Below are positions 1 through 8,356 of a stretch of 64,000 nucleotides of DNA, one piece after another. The notes under the pieces are model-generated. The model had not been told where the DNA came from. It saw only the letters and a program-made list of their open reading frames with translations, and did not search any database. The stretch is from an uncultured Ignavibacteria bacterium (GTDB lineage: Bacteria; Bacteroidota; Ignavibacteria; SZUA-365), in the NCBI GenBank assembly GCA_913061095.1, contig CAJXVM010000007.1:62001-126000 (forward strand). Reading direction: 5' to 3'. Within the stretch, counting starts at the first letter, position 1, and each line of letters starts with the position of its first letter. Made by a program: the position numbers and the translations under genes.

Positions 1-297
1 CTTCGAGCCATCGGGCATGGTGTAAATCTTTACAACGCGTACGACAGTTCCCTTTGTATAGAGATCCGCGGTGTGCGGAGAATCGACTGACGAGTCTCGC
101 TGCGTGAGTACGAGCACCGGACGCTGGGCCTGATGTGCTTCCTCGATCAGGCGCACTGAACTCGGACGTCCGACGAAAAGCGGCATGATCTGGCCGGGAA
201 AAAAAACAATATTGCGCAGAGGCAGAATGGGGACGTTCACCTGCCCGGTCTCCCGTGTCATCTGCGAACCCTGCTGTGCCTGATCGTTTTCCTGCAT
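1..297 (-). CDS. lon: Lon protease, N-terminal part (cut by window edge)
   Basis: This ORF is not in the track; I read it on the minus strand from the ATG at 297 to the window edge (99 codons, no stop). After a polar leader of about 22 residues it reads VPILPLRNIVFFPGQIMPLF and then GRPSSVRLIEEA, the start of the LON substrate-binding domain of the ATP-dependent serine protease Lon (La). The AAA+ and Ser-Lys protease domains lie outside the window. An AGAGAGG Shine-Dalgarno sits 5 nt before the ATG. Lon degrades misfolded and regulatory proteins in the cytoplasm. It is divergent from the Nudix gene. Confident on family from the N-terminal motif; the rest of the gene cannot be checked. Confidence 0.88.
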   Translation of the reverse strand, partial: MQENDQAQQGSQMTRETGQVNVPILPLRNIVFFPGQIMPLFVGRPSSVRLIEEAHQAQRPVLVLTQRDSSVDSPHTADLYTKGTVVRVVKIYTMPDGSK

Positions 298-376
298 GAT
301 TTCCTCTCTTGTTCCGTATTCCGAGTGTTTCCTCGCCCCCGCTGACGAGTCTGCTTCTGCACTGCCCGATCATTCA

Positions 377-408
377 TTTGAACTTGCAGTCCGGGTAATG
401 TACTTTTA
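377..408 (+). promoter_or_regulatory. Candidate Bacteroidota-type promoter for the Nudix gene
   Basis: TTTG at 377-380, a 20-nt spacer and TACTTTTA at 401-408, close to the Bacteroidota sigma consensus TTTG-N19/20-TANNTTTG. It would place transcription start about 110 nt before the Nudix ATG. Only a pattern match. Confidence 0.4.
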
Positions 409-523
409 CAAGAACCATGCCACGCACCGGTTCGATCCCGAAAACTCCGATTCCTGCAACATTGGCATTCATGCCTGCCAGAATGACTGCCATTTTGGCA
501 TTCTTCATTCAATTTTCTGCCAT

Positions 524-979
524 ATGAAATTCAAATGCACATTCATTCAGGCCTATCTTTTTCGGCATTCGCGGGATGGGGATATTGAGTACCTGCTTCT
601 CCGCAGGGCAAAGGATGAAATCCTGTATCCCGGAATGTGGCAGATGATCACCGGACGCATCGAAGGCGAGGAGACCGCCGTCGACTGTGCGCGACGCGAA
701 ATACTCGAGGAAACGGGCATCGAATGTCCGTCGCTCGTGGTTGTGCCTTACGTCGCCTCTTTTTACTTTGCCCCGGATGACTCCATTCATCATGTCCCCG
801 TATTTGCGGCGGAAGTCACCGGCGAGGCCGCGATCCGTCTCTCGGACGAGCATGACGACCACGCATGGCTGCCTTTCGACGAGGCGTGGAAGCAGCTTGT
901 ATTTCCCGGTCACCGCGAGGGACTGCGCATCCTGCGCGATTACCTTATTGAAGACGCACGGGCGCGCGAAATGTTCTGA
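524..979 (+). CDS. Nudix hydrolase
   Basis: A 151-aa cytoplasmic Nudix pyrophosphohydrolase that would cleave a nucleoside diphosphate linked to another moiety; the substrate cannot be told, although the size and MW-QMITGRIE context resemble dihydroneopterin-triphosphate or (d)NTP pyrophosphatases. The Nudix box GX5EX7REUXEEXGU is complete at residues 44-66 (GRIEGEE...RREILEETGI). The ORF track begins at 296, but the upstream 76 codons look like non-coding sequence antisense to the lon leader, so I chose the ATG at 524, directly before the conserved beta-strand. No strong Shine-Dalgarno is visible. Divergent from lon. Confidence 0.88.
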   Translation: MKFKCTFIQAYLFRHSRDGDIEYLLLRRAKDEILYPGMWQMITGRIEGEETAVDCARREILEETGIECPSLVVVPYVASFYFAPDDSIHHVPVFAAEVTGEAAIRLSDEHDDHAWLPFDEAWKQLVFPGHREGLRILRDYLIEDARAREMF

Positions 980-1039
980 TCACTCTGATCTATCGCCTGC
1001 CGCAACGCGCATATTCCATCCACCCCGGAGGTTACGCAT

Positions 1040-1807
1040 ATGAAATCGCTGCTGCCGCTTCTTTCCCGCAACGCCGCCATCCTGCTTCCCGTACTGCTGC
1101 TGGCGCTGCAGGCCTGCGAATTTTCCACCGCGAACATCGAACGCGCCGTAATGGCGCGCAGCGTGAATGACAAGTCTGAGCCGCTCGAGGAAACGTCAAC
1201 CTTTCACGGTTCGGAACCCCTTCTGCATTGCTCGGTTCTCATGGCGAACACGCCGGCGGATACGCCCGTCAAGGCGGTGTGGTACCAGAAAACGGAGGAG
1301 GGGAAAGTCATCCTCGATTCCAGCAAAATCACGATGGATGGCGATGGCTGGATCGACTTTACGCTCACCCTGTCGAACAGTATGTTGCCTTACGGTGAAT
1401 ACGCCGTGGATCTCTCCATTGGCAGCACGTTCGCCCAGACGGTCCCCTTCACCATTGAACCGATGTATCCAGACAGCCCTGTTCGGGAGGCCGTCGTTGC
1501 GCGCGCGATCTCCGAGTCCTCTTTCCCGACCGAGCCGACATGGGTATTCGACGCCGGGACGACCACGGTCTATGCGCCGATTTATGTCGCCGGACAGGAC
1601 GCCGGCACTGTGTTCGCGGCGAAGTGGTATGTGCACGACGCCACGGGAGACCGTACCGAAATCGATACGTATGAACTGCCGTTCGACGAGAAAGGCTGGA
1701 TCGGTTTCCAGCTCAATCTCCCGGACGGGCTTGCTCCCGGCCGCTACTCGGTGGACATCCTCGTCGACGATATGGTGGAACACACACTGGAATTCCGGGC
1801 GGAATAA
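1040..1807 (+). CDS. Lipoprotein with two copies of an unknown ~105-aa domain
   Basis: 255 aa. Residues 1-25 form a lipoprotein signal with lipobox LALQAC (Cys26). The mature part holds two homologous halves, about 34-140 and 150-255. Both start with an (R)AV(M/V)AR motif, have a central VKAVWYQ / FAAKWYV strand, a DGWIDFTL / KGWIGFQL strand and a PYGEYAVDL / APGRYSVDI strand. This looks like a duplicated beta-sandwich, as in proteins that bind polymers or other envelope proteins. I do not recognise a named family. GGAGGT lies 8 nt before the ATG and a strong terminator follows, so it is probably monocistronic. Function unknown; envelope location inferred. Confidence 0.8.
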   Translation: MKSLLPLLSRNAAILLPVLLLALQACEFSTANIERAVMARSVNDKSEPLEETSTFHGSEPLLHCSVLMANTPADTPVKAVWYQKTEEGKVILDSSKITMDGDGWIDFTLTLSNSMLPYGEYAVDLSIGSTFAQTVPFTIEPMYPDSPVREAVVARAISESSFPTEPTWVFDAGTTTVYAPIYVAGQDAGTVFAAKWYVHDATGDRTEIDTYELPFDEKGWIGFQLNLPDGLAPGRYSVDILVDDMVEHTLEFRAE

Positions 1808-1830
1808 AACCCCCTTCCCCATCGTCCGTC

Positions 1831-1873
1831 ATCCCGTCCCCGCCGCACGAACGGGGACGGGATTTTTCTTTCT
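1831..1873 (+). terminator. Intrinsic terminator after the duplicated-domain lipoprotein
   Basis: Perfect 12-bp stem ATCCCGTCCCCG / CGGGGACGGGAT with a 9-nt loop, followed directly by TTTTTCTTTCT. Confidence 0.85.
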
Positions 1874-1899
1874 CCCGTAACTGAAATTACATCAATGGT

Positions 1900-1926
1900 T
1901 TAGCACTCCGGGTCATTGAGTGCTAC
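1900..1926 (+). promoter_or_regulatory. CIRCE operator (HrcA binding site)
   Basis: TTAGCACTC-N9-GAGTGCTAC matches the CIRCE consensus TTAGCACTC-N9-GAGTGCTAA at 17 of 18 arm positions, with the canonical 9-nt spacer. It lies about 90 nt before hrcA, so the operon is very likely autorepressed by HrcA and released on heat shock. Confidence 0.95.
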
Positions 1927-1958
1927 CTTGATTTCCATGCGGGGAGGTTGTATTTTCG
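1927..1958 (+). promoter_or_regulatory. Candidate promoter of hrcA-grpE-dnaJ
   Basis: CTTG at 1927-1930, 20-nt spacer, TATTTTCG at 1951-1958; near the Bacteroidota TTTG/TANNTTTG pattern. It abuts the CIRCE element, so HrcA would occlude it. Pattern match only. Confidence 0.35.
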
Positions 1959-2016
1959 TTTCGATGCAAGTGTGAATGCACCGTGCTGTGCTGCGCGGCA
2001 TCACATACATGCGAAA

Positions 2017-3066
2017 ATGTCCATGGATATTCCAAACTCTGACATACACGATCTGAGCGAGCGGGAACAACAGGTCCTGCTTTCCATCATTCAGCAACAT
2101 GTGCTGACGGCTTCTCCCGTCGGTTCGCGAACGCTTTCGAAAAGCATGGAGCTGAAGCTGAGTCCCGCATCCATTCGCAATGTCATGGCGGATCTCGAGG
2201 AACGGGGCCTGATCGGTCATCCGCACACGTCGGCGGGACGAGTGCCGACGGATCTCGGCTACCGGTATTACGTGGACTCCATCATGGAACAGATTTCCCT
2301 GCCGGAGAATGAGCGCCGTCTGATCGAGCAGCGTTTCGAGGCGTCGCTCAACGCGGCCCTGCAGGAGCTGATCCGCAATAGTTCACATATCCTGAGCCAG
2401 ATTACGCATCAGCTCGCCATCGTCTCGGCGCCTTCTCTCGAAAAAGGCGTGCTGCAACGACTCGAACTCGTGCAGGTCGCCAGCGACAAAATCATGGTGA
2501 TCCTCTCGATCCGGTCGGGAATTGTGCGCTCCATCATCCTGCACCTCAGAAATACTATCGTGCGTCGGGAGGATCTGGAGAGTATTTCCTCCCTTCTCAA
2601 CGAACAGCTGGCCGGACTGACGCTGCAGGAAATTCGGGAGACCTTCGCCGACCGCATCCGTGATGCTGGGCATATCGAGGATGGGATCATCCGCCTGTTC
2701 ATCGAGTCCAGCGACCGTGTGTTTTCGGAGCGGCTCGATCCCGATGCGCTGTGCATCGACGGGATCAACGCCATGACGCGGCAGCCGGAGTTCGGCGATC
2801 CCGAGCGCCTGCGCAACATCATCGATCTTATCGAGAATCAGCAGGTCATCGTGCATGTGCTGGATTCGCTCAGCGGCGGACAGGCGGTGACCATACGCAT
2901 CGGTGACGAAATCCAGGATGAAAAGCTCAGCGATTACAGCATCATCGCGGCCCCGTATCGCGTCGGACAGCTGAACGGTACTGTCAGCATCGTCGGTCCC
3001 AAGCGGATGAATTATCCGCGCATGATCGCCATTGTCGATTATCTTTCAAAGCTCATCTCGCAGTGA
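2017..3066 (+). CDS. hrcA: Heat-inducible transcription repressor HrcA
   Basis: 349 aa, the usual HrcA length. N-terminal winged helix (about residues 5-75) with the recognition segment SPASIRNVMADLEERGLIGHPHTSAGRVPT, a GAF-like centre, and the diagnostic C-terminus VSIVGPKRMNYPRMIAIVDYLSKLIS. HrcA binds CIRCE elements and represses chaperone genes until heat shock. The track starts at a TTG at 1948; the ATG at 2017 matches the family N-terminus (LSEREQQVLLSIIQQHV about 12 residues in). An ATG two codons later is equally possible. First gene of hrcA-grpE-dnaJ, directly behind a CIRCE site. dnaK is not in this cluster. Confidence 0.96.
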   Translation: MSMDIPNSDIHDLSEREQQVLLSIIQQHVLTASPVGSRTLSKSMELKLSPASIRNVMADLEERGLIGHPHTSAGRVPTDLGYRYYVDSIMEQISLPENERRLIEQRFEASLNAALQELIRNSSHILSQITHQLAIVSAPSLEKGVLQRLELVQVASDKIMVILSIRSGIVRSIILHLRNTIVRREDLESISSLLNEQLAGLTLQEIRETFADRIRDAGHIEDGIIRLFIESSDRVFSERLDPDALCIDGINAMTRQPEFGDPERLRNIIDLIENQQVIVHVLDSLSGGQAVTIRIGDEIQDEKLSDYSIIAAPYRVGQLNGTVSIVGPKRMNYPRMIAIVDYLSKLISQ

Positions 3067-3108
3067 GCGAAATGAATTCGGATACAACAGCATAGAACAG
3101 GAGAATGC

Positions 3109-3672
3109 ATGTCTGACAAGGACCCCAACATGGAAGAGCAGGAACGCCCGCAGCCCGAGGCCGCCGCGGAAGATGCGGATGCCGGGGAGCTGAGTGAAAC
3201 CGAGGCTCTTCGCGTTGAAGTGGCCCAGCTCAAGGATCAGCTGCTCCGCAAAATTGCGGAATTTGAGAATTTCCGTCGCCGGACGCGCGAGGAAAAGGAT
3301 ACCCTGCTGAAATTCGGCGCGGAAAACATTATCCTCGATCTGCTCCCCGTCATTGACGATTTCGAGCGATCCCTCGCGTACGGGAAGGAACATCCGGATT
3401 TCGACTCCTTCTACAAGGGCGTCGAAATCATCTACGGAAAACTTCTGCGCGCGCTCGAGAACCGCGGCCTTGAGCCCCTTGAAGTCGTCGGGAAACCTTT
3501 CGACGTCGAATATCATGACGCACTGATGCAGGTGCCGAGCGATGCGCACGAACCGGGCATCGTCATCGACGAAGTCGAAAAGGGATACAAGCTGCACGAC
3601 AAGGTGATTCGCCACGCAAAGGTCACGGTCGCGCGGGATTCCGATGGAGAGGGAACAGGGAACGGCTCATGA
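3109..3672 (+). CDS. grpE: Nucleotide exchange factor GrpE
   Basis: 187 aa. Acidic, disordered first 30 residues, then a long coiled coil ([30 protein letters not shown]) and the C-terminal beta domain ending [22 protein letters not shown], all typical of GrpE. It acts as a cytoplasmic dimer that releases ADP from DnaK. ACAGGAGAA lies just before the ATG. Its stop overlaps the dnaJ start (ATGA), implying translational coupling. Second gene of the CIRCE-controlled operon. Confidence 0.96.
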   Translation: MSDKDPNMEEQERPQPEAAAEDADAGELSETEALRVEVAQLKDQLLRKIAEFENFRRRTREEKDTLLKFGAENIILDLLPVIDDFERSLAYGKEHPDFDSFYKGVEIIYGKLLRALENRGLEPLEVVGKPFDVEYHDALMQVPSDAHEPGIVIDEVEKGYKLHDKVIRHAKVTVARDSDGEGTGNGS

Positions 3673-4829
3673 AAAAAGATTATTATGAGGTCCTCGGCGT
3701 CGAACGTTCCGCAGACGGGACGACAATCAAGTCAGCATACCGAAAACTCGCGCTGAAGTACCACCCCGACCGCAATCCCGGAGACAAGGACGCGGAAGAA
3801 AAATTCAAGGAAGCCGCCGAGGCTTACGAGGTGCTCAGCAACGACGAAAAGCGCCAGCGATATGACCGCTTTGGCCATGACGGACTGCGCGGCCAGGCCG
3901 GCGGACCGGGCTTTACCGACATCAATGATATTTTCAGCCATTTCAGCGATATCTTCGGCGGTGGTTTCGGCGGGAGTATTTTTGAAGAAGTCTTCGGCGG
4001 CGGCGGGCGTTCGCGTTCCCGTGGCCGGCGCCAGGGCGTTCCCGGCTCCGATCTGAAAATCCAGCTGCCGCTCACCCTCGAGGAAATCGCCACCGGCGTC
4101 GAGAAAACCCTGAAAGTCAAACGCCAGTCCGAATGCGAACGCTGTTCCGGGACAGGGGCGAAGGAAGGCACTTCCCTCGAGGAATGCCCCGTCTGCCACG
4201 GCAGCGGTGAACTGCAGCAGGTATCGCGTTCACTGTTTGGCCAGTTCGTCAATATCGTGCCCTGCTCCAACTGCGGAGGCGAGGGACGTGTGGTCAAGGA
4301 ACCCTGCCCTGACTGTCACGGTGACGGACGCCTCCCCGGCGAAAAAACGATCAAGGTAAAGGTGCCTCCCGGTGTCAGCGACGGCAACTATATCCCGCTT
4401 CGCGGCCAGGGGAATGCGGGGCGCAAGGGCGGGCCGGCGGGAGATCTCGCTGTCTACATCCGCGAAAAGGAGCATGACGAATTCGAGCGGCAGGACGACG
4501 ACGTTCTGTACAATCTGGTCATCAGCTTTGCCGATGCGGCGCTCGGAACCGAGGTGGAAGTCCCCACGCTTGGCGGACGCGCGAAACTGCGTATCGACGC
4601 CGGCACCCCCGCCGGACAGATCCTCCGCATGCGCGACAAGGGCATTCCCCATCTCAACAGCAGCGGTCGTGGAGATCAGCTGGTGCGAGTCCATGTGTAT
4701 GTGCCGCGCAAGCTTTCCTCCGAGGAGCGCGCGCTTCTCGCGAACATGAACGAGATGGGTGGTTTTCGCCCGAAAGACAAGGAGGAAAAGAAAAGCTTTT
4801 TCAGCCGTATCTTCGACTCTTTCTCCTGA
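3669..4829 (+). CDS. dnaJ: Chaperone DnaJ (type I Hsp40)
   Basis: 386 aa, full-length type I DnaJ. J-domain residues 3-68 with the HPD motif at 32-34 ([10 protein letters not shown]), a Gly/Phe-rich linker (about 75-125), four CxxCxGxG zinc repeats starting near Cys156 ([32 protein letters not shown]), then the C-terminal substrate-binding domains. It delivers unfolded clients to DnaK and stimulates its ATPase. Starts inside the grpE stop codon (ATGA overlap). Confidence 0.97.
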   Translation: MKKDYYEVLGVERSADGTTIKSAYRKLALKYHPDRNPGDKDAEEKFKEAAEAYEVLSNDEKRQRYDRFGHDGLRGQAGGPGFTDINDIFSHFSDIFGGGFGGSIFEEVFGGGGRSRSRGRRQGVPGSDLKIQLPLTLEEIATGVEKTLKVKRQSECERCSGTGAKEGTSLEECPVCHGSGELQQVSRSLFGQFVNIVPCSNCGGEGRVVKEPCPDCHGDGRLPGEKTIKVKVPPGVSDGNYIPLRGQGNAGRKGGPAGDLAVYIREKEHDEFERQDDDVLYNLVISFADAALGTEVEVPTLGGRAKLRIDAGTPAGQILRMRDKGIPHLNSSGRGDQLVRVHVYVPRKLSSEERALLANMNEMGGFRPKDKEEKKSFFSRIFDSFS

Positions 4830-4908
4830 CGGGCGCGGTCTGTATCACTTTTATAACTCGCAGGCCTTTCCTATTTTGCATCTGATGTGAACTGAGGCAG
4901 TATCCTCA

Positions 4909-5373
4909 ATGTGGAAACGCATCCTTGCTACAGCGCACCGTTTTGGATTCACGCGCAACGAAACGCTCGTTCTGCTGTTCCTGGTCGCTGTTATTTCGGT
5001 GGGAAGCCTGATATCAGAATGGCGCCCGGCTGATGCCCGGGGTGCCGTGGATATACGCGCGTCCTATCGCGCATCGGATTCCATTTTTGCGCAGCGGTCC
5101 CGGCAAGCACTGACGGAAGCGCGCGACGCTTCGGAATCAGAACCGCGTCCCGCAAGCCCTGCCGGGGACTCCCGTGGCGAAATGGTGAATCTGAACACCG
5201 CATCAGCAGCGCAGCTGATGTCGCTTCCCGGTATCGGGCCGGTCACGGCTGAAAGGATTCTGGACTATCGTCAGACGTACGGACCGTTCCAAACCGTCGA
5301 AGACCTGGTAAAGGTCAAATCCATCGGCGAGAAAAAACTGCAGCGCATCCGTCAATTCATTACCGTCGAATAA
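4909..5373 (+). CDS. ComEA-like helix-hairpin-helix protein
   Basis: 154 aa. One N-terminal membrane segment (about 19-36), a polar linker of about 55 residues, then a ComEA/T2SK-type double helix-hairpin-helix at about 92-150: VNLNTASAAQLMSLPGIGPVTAERILDYRQTYGPF followed by DLVKVKSIGEKKL. In competent bacteria ComEA binds incoming DNA in the periplasm. Here the companion ComEC channel is not in view, but a single-pass protein and a PilM-like protein follow, which loosely supports a role tied to type IV pilus or DNA-uptake machinery. HhH proteins of this type also exist without proven competence, so the role is inferred. Confidence 0.85.
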   Translation: MWKRILATAHRFGFTRNETLVLLFLVAVISVGSLISEWRPADARGAVDIRASYRASDSIFAQRSRQALTEARDASESEPRPASPAGDSRGEMVNLNTASAAQLMSLPGIGPVTAERILDYRQTYGPFQTVEDLVKVKSIGEKKLQRIRQFITVE

Positions 5374-5412
5374 AACGCAGGCTGTCCTGCATACTATCTT
5401 TCGGAGGCATTC

Positions 5413-5883
5413 ATGGCACACAAACAGCCGATTGGAATTGTTGACATCATCCTTATTGTCGTGATCCTCGGGCTGACCTATGTTCTCTTCAGAGTAATCA
5501 ACGATCCGGGGCAGCGGCTCGCCTGGGAGGAAGACATGAAGTGGGAATCCCGCGCGCGCATGTCGGCCCTGCGCACAGCCCAGGTGGAATATTTCAACTA
5601 CAAGCGCACGTACACCCCGAACGTCGATTCGCTCTTTACCGTCCTCCGCGACAGTATGCCGCAGGACCGCTTCGACAGTCTCTTCACGGAGTCGCAGCTG
5701 TATCTGACTGATTTCTCCATCGACTCCGTGCGACATGCACCGAAATCGCTCACACCGTATGATATCGCGGTGGATGACACTTCTGCCGTTCCGCGTTACC
5801 GCATTGAGGATCCGGACGGCTTCGGCTACATCAGTTCCCTCTCCGATCCGGATGAACACAACAAGGCATCCTGGGAGCAATAG
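5413..5883 (+). CDS. Single-pass membrane protein of unknown function
   Basis: 156 aa. Residues 8-27 are a membrane segment (GIVDIILIVVILGLTYVLFRVI); the remainder is soluble and probably periplasmic, rich in Asp/Ser/Arg, with an early helix (WEEDMKWESRARMSALRTAQVEYFNYKRTYTPNVDSL) that resembles the helix after the membrane segment in pilin-like proteins. No prepilin peptidase cleavage site is evident. TTCGGAGG sits 6 nt before the ATG. It lies between comEA-like and pilM-like genes, so a role in the same envelope assembly is possible. I do not recognise the family. Confidence 0.75.
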   Translation: MAHKQPIGIVDIILIVVILGLTYVLFRVINDPGQRLAWEEDMKWESRARMSALRTAQVEYFNYKRTYTPNVDSLFTVLRDSMPQDRFDSLFTESQLYLTDFSIDSVRHAPKSLTPYDIAVDDTSAVPRYRIEDPDGFGYISSLSDPDEHNKASWEQ

Positions 5884-5910
5884 CGGCACCGCTGCCGCAG
5901 GCGGCAGCTG

Positions 5911-6837
5911 ATGAGCGTCTCCCATCATATCGGCCTCGAGATCGCAGAACGTTCATTTCGTTTTGTCGAAATCCAGCAGCAGGATCGTCAGATGACGATC
6001 CTGCGTGCTGATGTGTTGGAGACACAGCACGACTACGCTTCCCCGCTCCTGTACGACCTGCCGTTCGATCGCGATCTCGCCCGCAGTTTCATCGCAGACC
6101 TGGCCGCGGTCTACCATCGTCATACCGTTTACGCCGGAAGTCTTTCGATCGTTCTTCCGGCGTTGCTGCCGGTCGTATGCACGGTACCGGTCGACAGGGC
6201 ACTGACCGCTGACGCACGGCGCGAACAGTACGAATGGGAATGCCGCACGCTTGGCGCTTTTCCGGAGGATCTTCCGCTTCATATTCTGTCACACGATCTC
6301 GCACCGCTTCAGAACGCCGTGCAGGTGCTGCTGGTCGCCCTCCCGGATCCGCTCGTCCGCTTCCTGACATCGACATGCGAGCATCTGACACTCGAACTGC
6401 TTTCCATCGATATCGATCAGTTTGTCATGGAACATGCTGTCCGCCGGCTCTACCCTCACGAGACAGAAAGAAATTACGCGGTCATCGGGCTGCATACCGC
6501 CCATTGCTCCGCCGGCCAGTATTCCGGAGCGGATTACCACGGTTGTCGCATGACGTCAATCAGCTACCGGCAGCATTATCCCGCACAGGCGGTGCGTCTG
6601 CTGGAAAGTCTCCCCGTCCGCACGGGAGGCAGCACACTGAACCAGGTGTTCCTGTTCGGCGAAGCCGCGGAACATCACACGGTGGATGCCGTCGAAGAAA
6701 TCCTTCAGACTCCGACCATCCGCACGGTGCCACTCGCAGACACCATCATCCCCGATGCGGTGCAGGAGTCATTCACGCACAACAATGAACGGATGTTCGA
6801 GACAGCCGCCGCCGCGGCGATGCTTGGGCTGCCATGA
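5911..6837 (+). CDS. PilM-like (actin-fold ATPase family) protein, divergent
   Basis: 308 aa. The opening HHIGLEIAERSFRFVEIQQ matches the phosphate-1 strand region of PilM/FtsA-like actin-fold proteins, and the layout (two similar lobes, ENAVIGLHT-like second strand near residue 190, C-terminal ATAAAAMLGLP) fits PilM, which couples the cytoplasmic type IV pilus base to the inner membrane. Canonical PilN/PilO/PilQ partners do not follow; rsmD overlaps its stop (ATGA). The Gly-rich nucleotide motifs are weak, so it may not bind ATP. The assignment is moderate and based on fold pattern only. Confidence 0.6.
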   Translation: MSVSHHIGLEIAERSFRFVEIQQQDRQMTILRADVLETQHDYASPLLYDLPFDRDLARSFIADLAAVYHRHTVYAGSLSIVLPALLPVVCTVPVDRALTADARREQYEWECRTLGAFPEDLPLHILSHDLAPLQNAVQVLLVALPDPLVRFLTSTCEHLTLELLSIDIDQFVMEHAVRRLYPHETERNYAVIGLHTAHCSAGQYSGADYHGCRMTSISYRQHYPAQAVRLLESLPVRTGGSTLNQVFLFGEAAEHHTVDAVEEILQTPTIRTVPLADTIIPDAVQESFTHNNERMFETAAAAAMLGLP

Positions 6838-7391
6838 GAATCATTGCCGGAGACATGAAGGGACGCACACTGCATGTGCCCCGTCGGGCATCGTTCCGCC
6901 CAACGACCGACCGTGTGAAAGAAGCACTGTTCAATATTCTGAACAGCATGATCGTGTGGGATCAGTGCCATGTCTGCGACCTGTTTGCCGGCAGCGGGAA
7001 CCTCGGTCTCGAGGCTCTCAGCAGAGGTGCGGCTTCCGCGGTATTCGTGGAGCAGAACCGCGAACACTGCTCGGTGCTGCAGCAAAATATCAGCCGTCTT
7101 GGAGTGGCGGATCGAACACAGGTGCGATCCATGCGTGCAGAGCAGTTCTGGTCGAGCGCATCTTCAGCATATGACCTCGTCTGCGCGGATCCTCCCTATG
7201 ATTATGAGAATTACGAGACGCTGCTTTCAGGCTGTGCACGCCTTGTAAAGCCGGATGGTATCCTGACCGTGGAGCATGCCGCACACACGCAGTTGCCGGA
7301 GACGGAACACCTCGTCTCACGCGACCGTCGCATCTACGGCACAACAGCGGTTTCCATTTTTCGATTTCAAGCCGGAGAAAATCCCTCATGA
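6834..7391 (+). CDS. rsmD: 16S rRNA (guanine(966)-N2)-methyltransferase RsmD
   Basis: 185 aa, normal length. Starts MRIIAGDMKGRTL, followed by PTTDRVKEALFNIL, the SAM-binding motif DLFAGSGNLGLEALSRGA (49-66) and the catalytic ADPPYD (118-123). It methylates G966 of 16S rRNA in the assembled 30S subunit. Coupled at both ends: its ATG overlaps the pilM-like stop, and its own stop overlaps the coaD ATG. The rsmD-coaD pair is a common bacterial arrangement. Confidence 0.95.
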   Translation: MRIIAGDMKGRTLHVPRRASFRPTTDRVKEALFNILNSMIVWDQCHVCDLFAGSGNLGLEALSRGAASAVFVEQNREHCSVLQQNISRLGVADRTQVRSMRAEQFWSSASSAYDLVCADPPYDYENYETLLSGCARLVKPDGILTVEHAAHTQLPETEHLVSRDRRIYGTTAVSIFRFQAGENPS

Positions 7392-7885
7392 GAATCGCGG
7401 TATACCCCGGGTCATTTGATCCCATTACGTATGGGCATATCGATGTCCTCGAGCGCGCAATCGATATTTTTGACAGTGTCATCGTGACCGTAGCGCGGAA
7501 TTCATCGAAGCAGCCGCTCTTCGACACGGAGACACGTGTTGAACTCATCCGTGGCGCCATCAGCCACCTGTCGAATATCGAAGTCGACACATTCGAAGGT
7601 CTGATCGTGGATTACGCGGATCGCCGAAACGCCATTGCTCTGGTCCGCGGTCTGCGGGCGGTCTCGGATTTCGAATACGAGTTTCAGATGGCGCTGATGA
7701 ATCGCAAACTCGCGCAGAATATCGCGACGGTGTTTCTGATGCCGCATGAGCGCTTCACATACCTGAACTCTTCGATCGTCCGCGAACTCGCACGGCACCG
7801 CACCGATGTCTCGGATTTCGTTCCTGAAAATGTCCGTGAAGCACTTGTCCGGCACTTCGGTGAAACGAAACCGGGACACGCGTAA
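7388..7885 (+). CDS. coaD: Pantetheine-phosphate adenylyltransferase CoaD
   Basis: 165 aa, full length. Nucleotidyltransferase signature YPGSFDPITYGH (6-17), the conserved LVRGLRAVSDFEYEFQMALMNRKL, and the C-terminal TYLNSSIVRELA (124-135) are all diagnostic. It adenylates 4'-phosphopantetheine to dephospho-CoA, the penultimate step of CoA synthesis. ATGA overlap with rsmD indicates translational coupling. Confidence 0.97.
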   Translation: MRIAVYPGSFDPITYGHIDVLERAIDIFDSVIVTVARNSSKQPLFDTETRVELIRGAISHLSNIEVDTFEGLIVDYADRRNAIALVRGLRAVSDFEYEFQMALMNRKLAQNIATVFLMPHERFTYLNSSIVRELARHRTDVSDFVPENVREALVRHFGETKPGHA

Positions 7886-7950
7886 ACGCATCTTACAATT
7901 TCACTGTTTTTCTTTTTTTCGATACTTGTCTTTCATCCGAGGTTCAGTCC

Positions 7951-8277
7951 ATGCCCACATATGATTACGCCTGCAAGGAATGCGAACATCGCTTTGAAGC
8001 ATTTCAGTCGATGACTGATCCGGTGCTTACAACCTGTCCGAAATGCGAGCAGGAAACATTGCAGCGCCTGATTGGTGCAGGAGCCGGACTTGTGTTCAAG
8101 GGATCCGGGTACTACCTGACCGACTATAAAAAATCTTCTGTTCCCGCAGCAGAGAACGGGAACGGGACACATGCGAAAACCAAGGACACACCCGCGAACG
8201 GCACCGGATCCTCTCCGTCAGCAACGGCATCCGACACAACGTCTGCGAAAAAATCGAGCGGAAACGAAACCGCGTAA
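7951..8277 (+). CDS. FmdB-family zinc ribbon protein
   Basis: 108 aa. MPTYDYACKECEHRFEAFQSMTDP followed by CPKCEQE gives the FmdB zinc ribbon with ligands Cys8, Cys11, Cys29 and Cys32, then the usual GAGLVFKGSGYYLTDYK segment. The last 45 residues are a low-complexity Asn/Thr/Ser/Lys tail. FmdB proteins are small putative regulators; their exact role is poorly known. Followed by a clear terminator, so it ends the plus-strand block. Confidence 0.92.
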   Translation: MPTYDYACKECEHRFEAFQSMTDPVLTTCPKCEQETLQRLIGAGAGLVFKGSGYYLTDYKKSSVPAAENGNGTHAKTKDTPANGTGSSPSATASDTTSAKKSSGNETA

Positions 8278-8331
8278 CATCCCTCATGACGGCAGTTTGA
8301 TATCGCCGTATGAATATATCCCCACTGGAAG

Positions 8332-8356
8332 GCAGCGCGGCATGCGCTGCTTTTTT
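8332..8356 (+). terminator. Intrinsic terminator after the FmdB gene
   Basis: Perfect 7-bp stem GCAGCGC / GCGCTGC with a 5-nt loop, followed by TTTTTT. It lies between convergent genes and touches the stop of the GT9 gene. Confidence 0.85.

Noticed and set aside
7388-7391. Very short overlaps as possible frameshift sites
   Set aside because: ATGA overlaps at grpE-dnaJ, pilM-rsmD, rsmD-coaD and dehalogenase-MBL are normal translational coupling, with both proteins complete.
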